A stretch of 7,005 bases of DNA, from NCBI GenBank assembly GCA_017627115.1, contig JAGAHK010000266.1:1-7005 (forward strand), in the 5' to 3' direction. The DNA comes from Bacillota bacterium. Lineage in GTDB: Bacteria > Bacillota > Clostridia > Lachnospirales > CAG-274. Of this stretch, positions 5,218 through 7,005 are shown piece after piece. The first letter of the stretch is position 1. Each line of letters begins with the position of its first letter. The position numbers and the translations under genes are program-made. The notes below the pieces were generated by a model, which saw nothing but the letters and a program-made list of their open reading frames with translations, was not told the origin of the DNA and did no database searches.

Positions 5218-6618
5218 ATGAAAAAAATGCTTAAGTTTGCTGCGGCACTTATGTCGGCAGTAATGCTTTTGTCATCGGTAAATGTTTATGCGGCTGATTC
5301 GGATGCGGAAACAAATGCAGCAGCTGCCGAAACAACTGCCGAGGCCGCTGTGCCTTTCACCGATGTAAATGCCGATACCCAGACCGGCAAAAATATTCTT
5401 AAACTTTATAATGCAGGCATAATTGCAGGATACGAGGACGGTACTTTCCGCCCCGACGGCAATATCACACGCGCAGAGCTTGTACGTATCTTCAATCAGG
5501 TGTTTGAGTACAAGCCCACAGAGGCACAGCTTGCCAATGTAAAGGACTTTCTTGATAATACCGACCCTGAGGCATGGTATTACAATGATGTAAGGATCGC
5601 GCAGATCGCAGGCTATATCAACGGCTTTGATGACAATACATTCCGCGGCAAGGAAAACTTCACACGTCAGCAGGCTTGTGTCGTTATCGACCTTATCACG
5701 GGTGTGAACACAGCCGATCCCGAACTTGTTATTACCGACGAAGTTTCCGAATGGGCAGTAAATTATGTTAATTGGGCGCTCACAGCAGGCCTTTTCCCGA
5801 TAGAGGAGGGCAATACCTTCCGCGCAACACAGAATATCACAAGAGCGGAAGTTTGCAACCTGCTTGAGATATTTGTGGCAGAACCCGCAAAAGACGGCGA
5901 TACCGAAATTGCCACAACAGATGCGAACGAAAAAGAAGAGGAAGAAGTTACCGTAAAGACATCCAACGGCACCGTTGTTAAGATAACAAAGGGCGGTTCA
6001 GGCGGTGGCGGCGGCAGCTCATCATCTTCTGGCAATAACGCAAAGTCAACAACAACGGCAAGCGTAGAAAACTCTACCGAAACAACAACTGTTTCTTCAA
6101 GCAATTCCAAAAAGACAACAGAAGCTAAAACAGAAACAACGACTGCTTCTTCAAAAAATACAAAGGAATCCACAACAAAGCAGGTAGTTACCGAGAAAAA
6201 GACGGAGACCACTACCAAAGAGACCACAACTAAAGAAGCTACGACAAAGCAGGTAGTTACCGAAAAACCGACACAGACAACAACAGAGCTTGAAATAAAC
6301 AATGTTTCGGATATTTCCGATGATGTGGCATTCAGCCTTGAAAACGTATATCTTGCACTTAATAATTATGTTGTGCCCAACTGCTCATCAAGCGGCGCAC
6401 AGGAAGTTGCAAGCATGATAAGGGATGCTATGTATCAGAAGATGAACGATCATTCCTATGATATAACAGGTGCTGTTGATGCGGCAGTGGAAAGATACCG
6501 CACTCTTTCTTCGGATGAAAAGAATGAACTTAAAAATAATATCATCAGCTATTGCAGTATAAACGATCTGTATAATCTGCAAGCTACGTTTTTCCCGTAT
6601 CTGACATATAATGGCTGA
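5218..6618 (+). CDS. S-layer-homology (SLH) protein with Thr-rich stalk and unknown C-terminal domain
   Basis: This 466-residue protein should be exported and held non-covalently on the cell wall. A signal peptide ends near VYA (residue 25). Three SLH repeats follow: about 45-98 (FTDV, GYEDGTFRPDGNITRAE), 110-162 (GFDDNTFRGKENFTRQQA) and 171-220 (GNTFRATQNITRAE). In this family the triad binds pyruvylated secondary wall polymer. Repeats 1 and 3 keep TRAE (84-87, 208-211), but repeat 2 has TRQQ (149-152). After an acidic stretch (EKEEEEV, 238-244) come a Gly/Ser hinge (259-272) and a Thr/Ser/Lys/Glu-rich stalk (277-357) with a duplicated TTKQVVTEK unit, probably extended and possibly glycosylated. 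The last 105 or so residues (about 360-466) form a helical domain with two cysteines (C389, C446) that I do not recognise; it has no sortase motif. The start follows AAGGAGG at eight bases, an ideal site. The surface-anchoring call is firm; the role of the C-terminal domain is unknown. Confidence 0.88.
   Translation: MKKMLKFAAALMSAVMLLSSVNVYAADSDAETNAAAAETTAEAAVPFTDVNADTQTGKNILKLYNAGIIAGYEDGTFRPDGNITRAELVRIFNQVFEYKPTEAQLANVKDFLDNTDPEAWYYNDVRIAQIAGYINGFDDNTFRGKENFTRQQACVVIDLITGVNTADPELVITDEVSEWAVNYVNWALTAGLFPIEEGNTFRATQNITRAEVCNLLEIFVAEPAKDGDTEIATTDANEKEEEEVTVKTSNGTVVKITKGGSGGGGGSSSSSGNNAKSTTTASVENSTETTTVSSSNSKKTTEAKTETTTASSKNTKESTTKQVVTEKKTETTTKETTTKEATTKQVVTEKPTQTTTELEINNVSDISDDVAFSLENVYLALNNYVVPNCSSSGAQEVASMIRDAMYQKMNDHSYDITGAVDAAVERYRTLSSDEKNELKNNIISYCSINDLYNLQATFFPYLTYNG
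6172..6290 (+). repeat. 69-base internal duplication in the Thr-rich stalk
   Basis: The segment ACAAAGCAGGTAGTTACCGA at 6175-6194 recurs exactly at 6244-6263, 69 bases (23 codons) later. The surrounding codons encode related TTKQVVTEK-plus-Thr-run units, the second diverging (KKTETTTKE versus KPTQTTTEL). This looks like in-frame duplication that lengthens the stalk, and the unit count may vary between strains. Confidence 0.7.
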
Positions 6619-7005
6619 TAAAGGGTGGAAAAAATGGATATTTCCTGCTTTGACACTTGTTATGGTGGCTTTTATCTGGGGACATTCTCTTATGCCTGCG
6701 GATATGTCAAGTACAGAAAGCGGCATTGTAAGCGATATTTTAAGGCTTATCTTTCGTCTCAAAGATGCGGAGATAAACGGATATGTAAGGAAATTTGCGC
6801 ATTTCTTTGAATATATGATATTCGGTATTCTTATCACCATAGATACAACTATACTTTTGAAATGTGTATTCAGACCCGAAAATATCGCAGCAGGTCTGTT
6901 TGTGCCGCTTGTGGATGAGACCATACAGCTTTTTACACTTGGGCGCAGCGGTTCGCTGCTTGATGTATGGCTTGATTTTACGGGCTTTATAACGGGAGTT
7001 ATATG
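6611..7005 (+). CDS. VanZ-family membrane protein (partial, 3' end outside window)
   Basis: The visible 131 codons encode a VanZ-like polytopic membrane protein. A first hydrophobic segment (about 9-25, ending FIWGHSLMP) is followed by a hydrophilic loop, then the family signature VRKFAHFFEYMIFGIL (59-74). Further on, DETIQLFTLGRSGSLLDVWLD (102-122) has the conserved D/E-T/x-x-Q-x-F, GR.G and D...D pattern. VanZ was named from a teicoplanin-resistance gene, but most homologues are housekeeping membrane proteins of unclear function, so a resistance role should not be assumed. The ATG at 6611 overlaps the last eight bases of the SLH gene and has no ribosome binding site of its own, which suggests translational coupling. 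A purine-rich AAAGGGTGG (6620-6628) lies inside the gene and serves an out-of-frame ATG at 6634, so it is probably incidental. The reading frame is open to the window edge; about 30 or more residues are probably missing. Confidence 0.85.
   Translation, partial: MADKGWKKWIFPALTLVMVAFIWGHSLMPADMSSTESGIVSDILRLIFRLKDAEINGYVRKFAHFFEYMIFGILITIDTTILLKCVFRPENIAAGLFVPLVDETIQLFTLGRSGSLLDVWLDFTGFITGVI

Noticed and set aside
6172..6290. Repeats considered as a possible CRISPR array
   Set aside because: Only two units, in frame inside a coding stalk, with related rather than unique spacers.
5763..6302. Antisense open frame of 179 codons across the Thr-rich stalk
   Set aside because: Val/Ser/Phe-rich low-complexity translation is the mirror of the Thr/Lys/Glu repeats; not a real gene.
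6625..6810. Small open frame near the start of the VanZ-like gene, preceded by a purine-rich site
   Set aside because: It overlaps VanZ in another frame; its translation has no membrane helix or motif, while the VanZ frame has clear family signatures.
6611..7005. VanZ considered as evidence of glycopeptide resistance
   Set aside because: No vanA/H/X/Y genes nearby, and VanZ-family proteins are widespread in susceptible Firmicutes.

Overview
This 7,005-base window looks like chromosomal DNA from an endospore-forming, low-GC Gram-positive bacterium, most likely class Clostridia and perhaps a gut Oscillospiraceae/Ruminococcus-type organism. The evidence is a recognisable YunB sporulation protein, purine-rich GGAGG-type ribosome binding sites, AT-rich intergenic DNA, a CpsC/CpsD/CpsB tyrosine-phosphorylation module split into separate proteins in the Gram-positive manner, a dockerin-like protein and an S-layer-homology (SLH) protein. 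The genus is inferred, not proven. All supported genes are on the + strand. I found no tRNA, rRNA, CRISPR array, transposase or integrase.

Layout: 55-696 encodes YunB, a sporulation membrane protein. An AT-rich gap of 131 bases follows and carries a near-consensus sigma-A promoter (766-794). From it runs a tight cluster: CpsC-like membrane activator (828-1520), CpsD-like BY-kinase (1533-2300), CpsB/YwqE-like PHP-family tyrosine phosphatase (2327-3031) and an unrecognised single-pass membrane protein (3088-3855). After an intergenic region with an imperfect long-loop hairpin comes a secreted protein of 370 residues with an N-terminal dockerin-like segment (3961-5073). Its codon choice differs sharply from its neighbours and suggests high expression. 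It ends in a run of 10-base repeats and a strong hairpin terminator (5139-5174). An SLH-anchored protein with a Gly/Ser and Thr-rich stalk (5218-6618) follows, overlapping by 8 bases a VanZ-family membrane protein (6611 onward) that runs off the window.

How the parts may fit: CpsC, CpsD and CpsB form a standard kinase/activator/phosphatase switch that normally controls the length or export of an extracellular polysaccharide. Here no glycosyltransferase, flippase or polymerase gene follows within the window. The switch sits instead beside three exported or surface proteins of unknown function: the bitopic protein, the dockerin-like protein and the SLH protein. I infer a cell-envelope or matrix locus in which the phosphorelay may be linked to surface-protein assembly, or may act on polysaccharide genes elsewhere. 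The two least explained proteins (3088-3855 and 3961-5073) are the best candidates for something undescribed.
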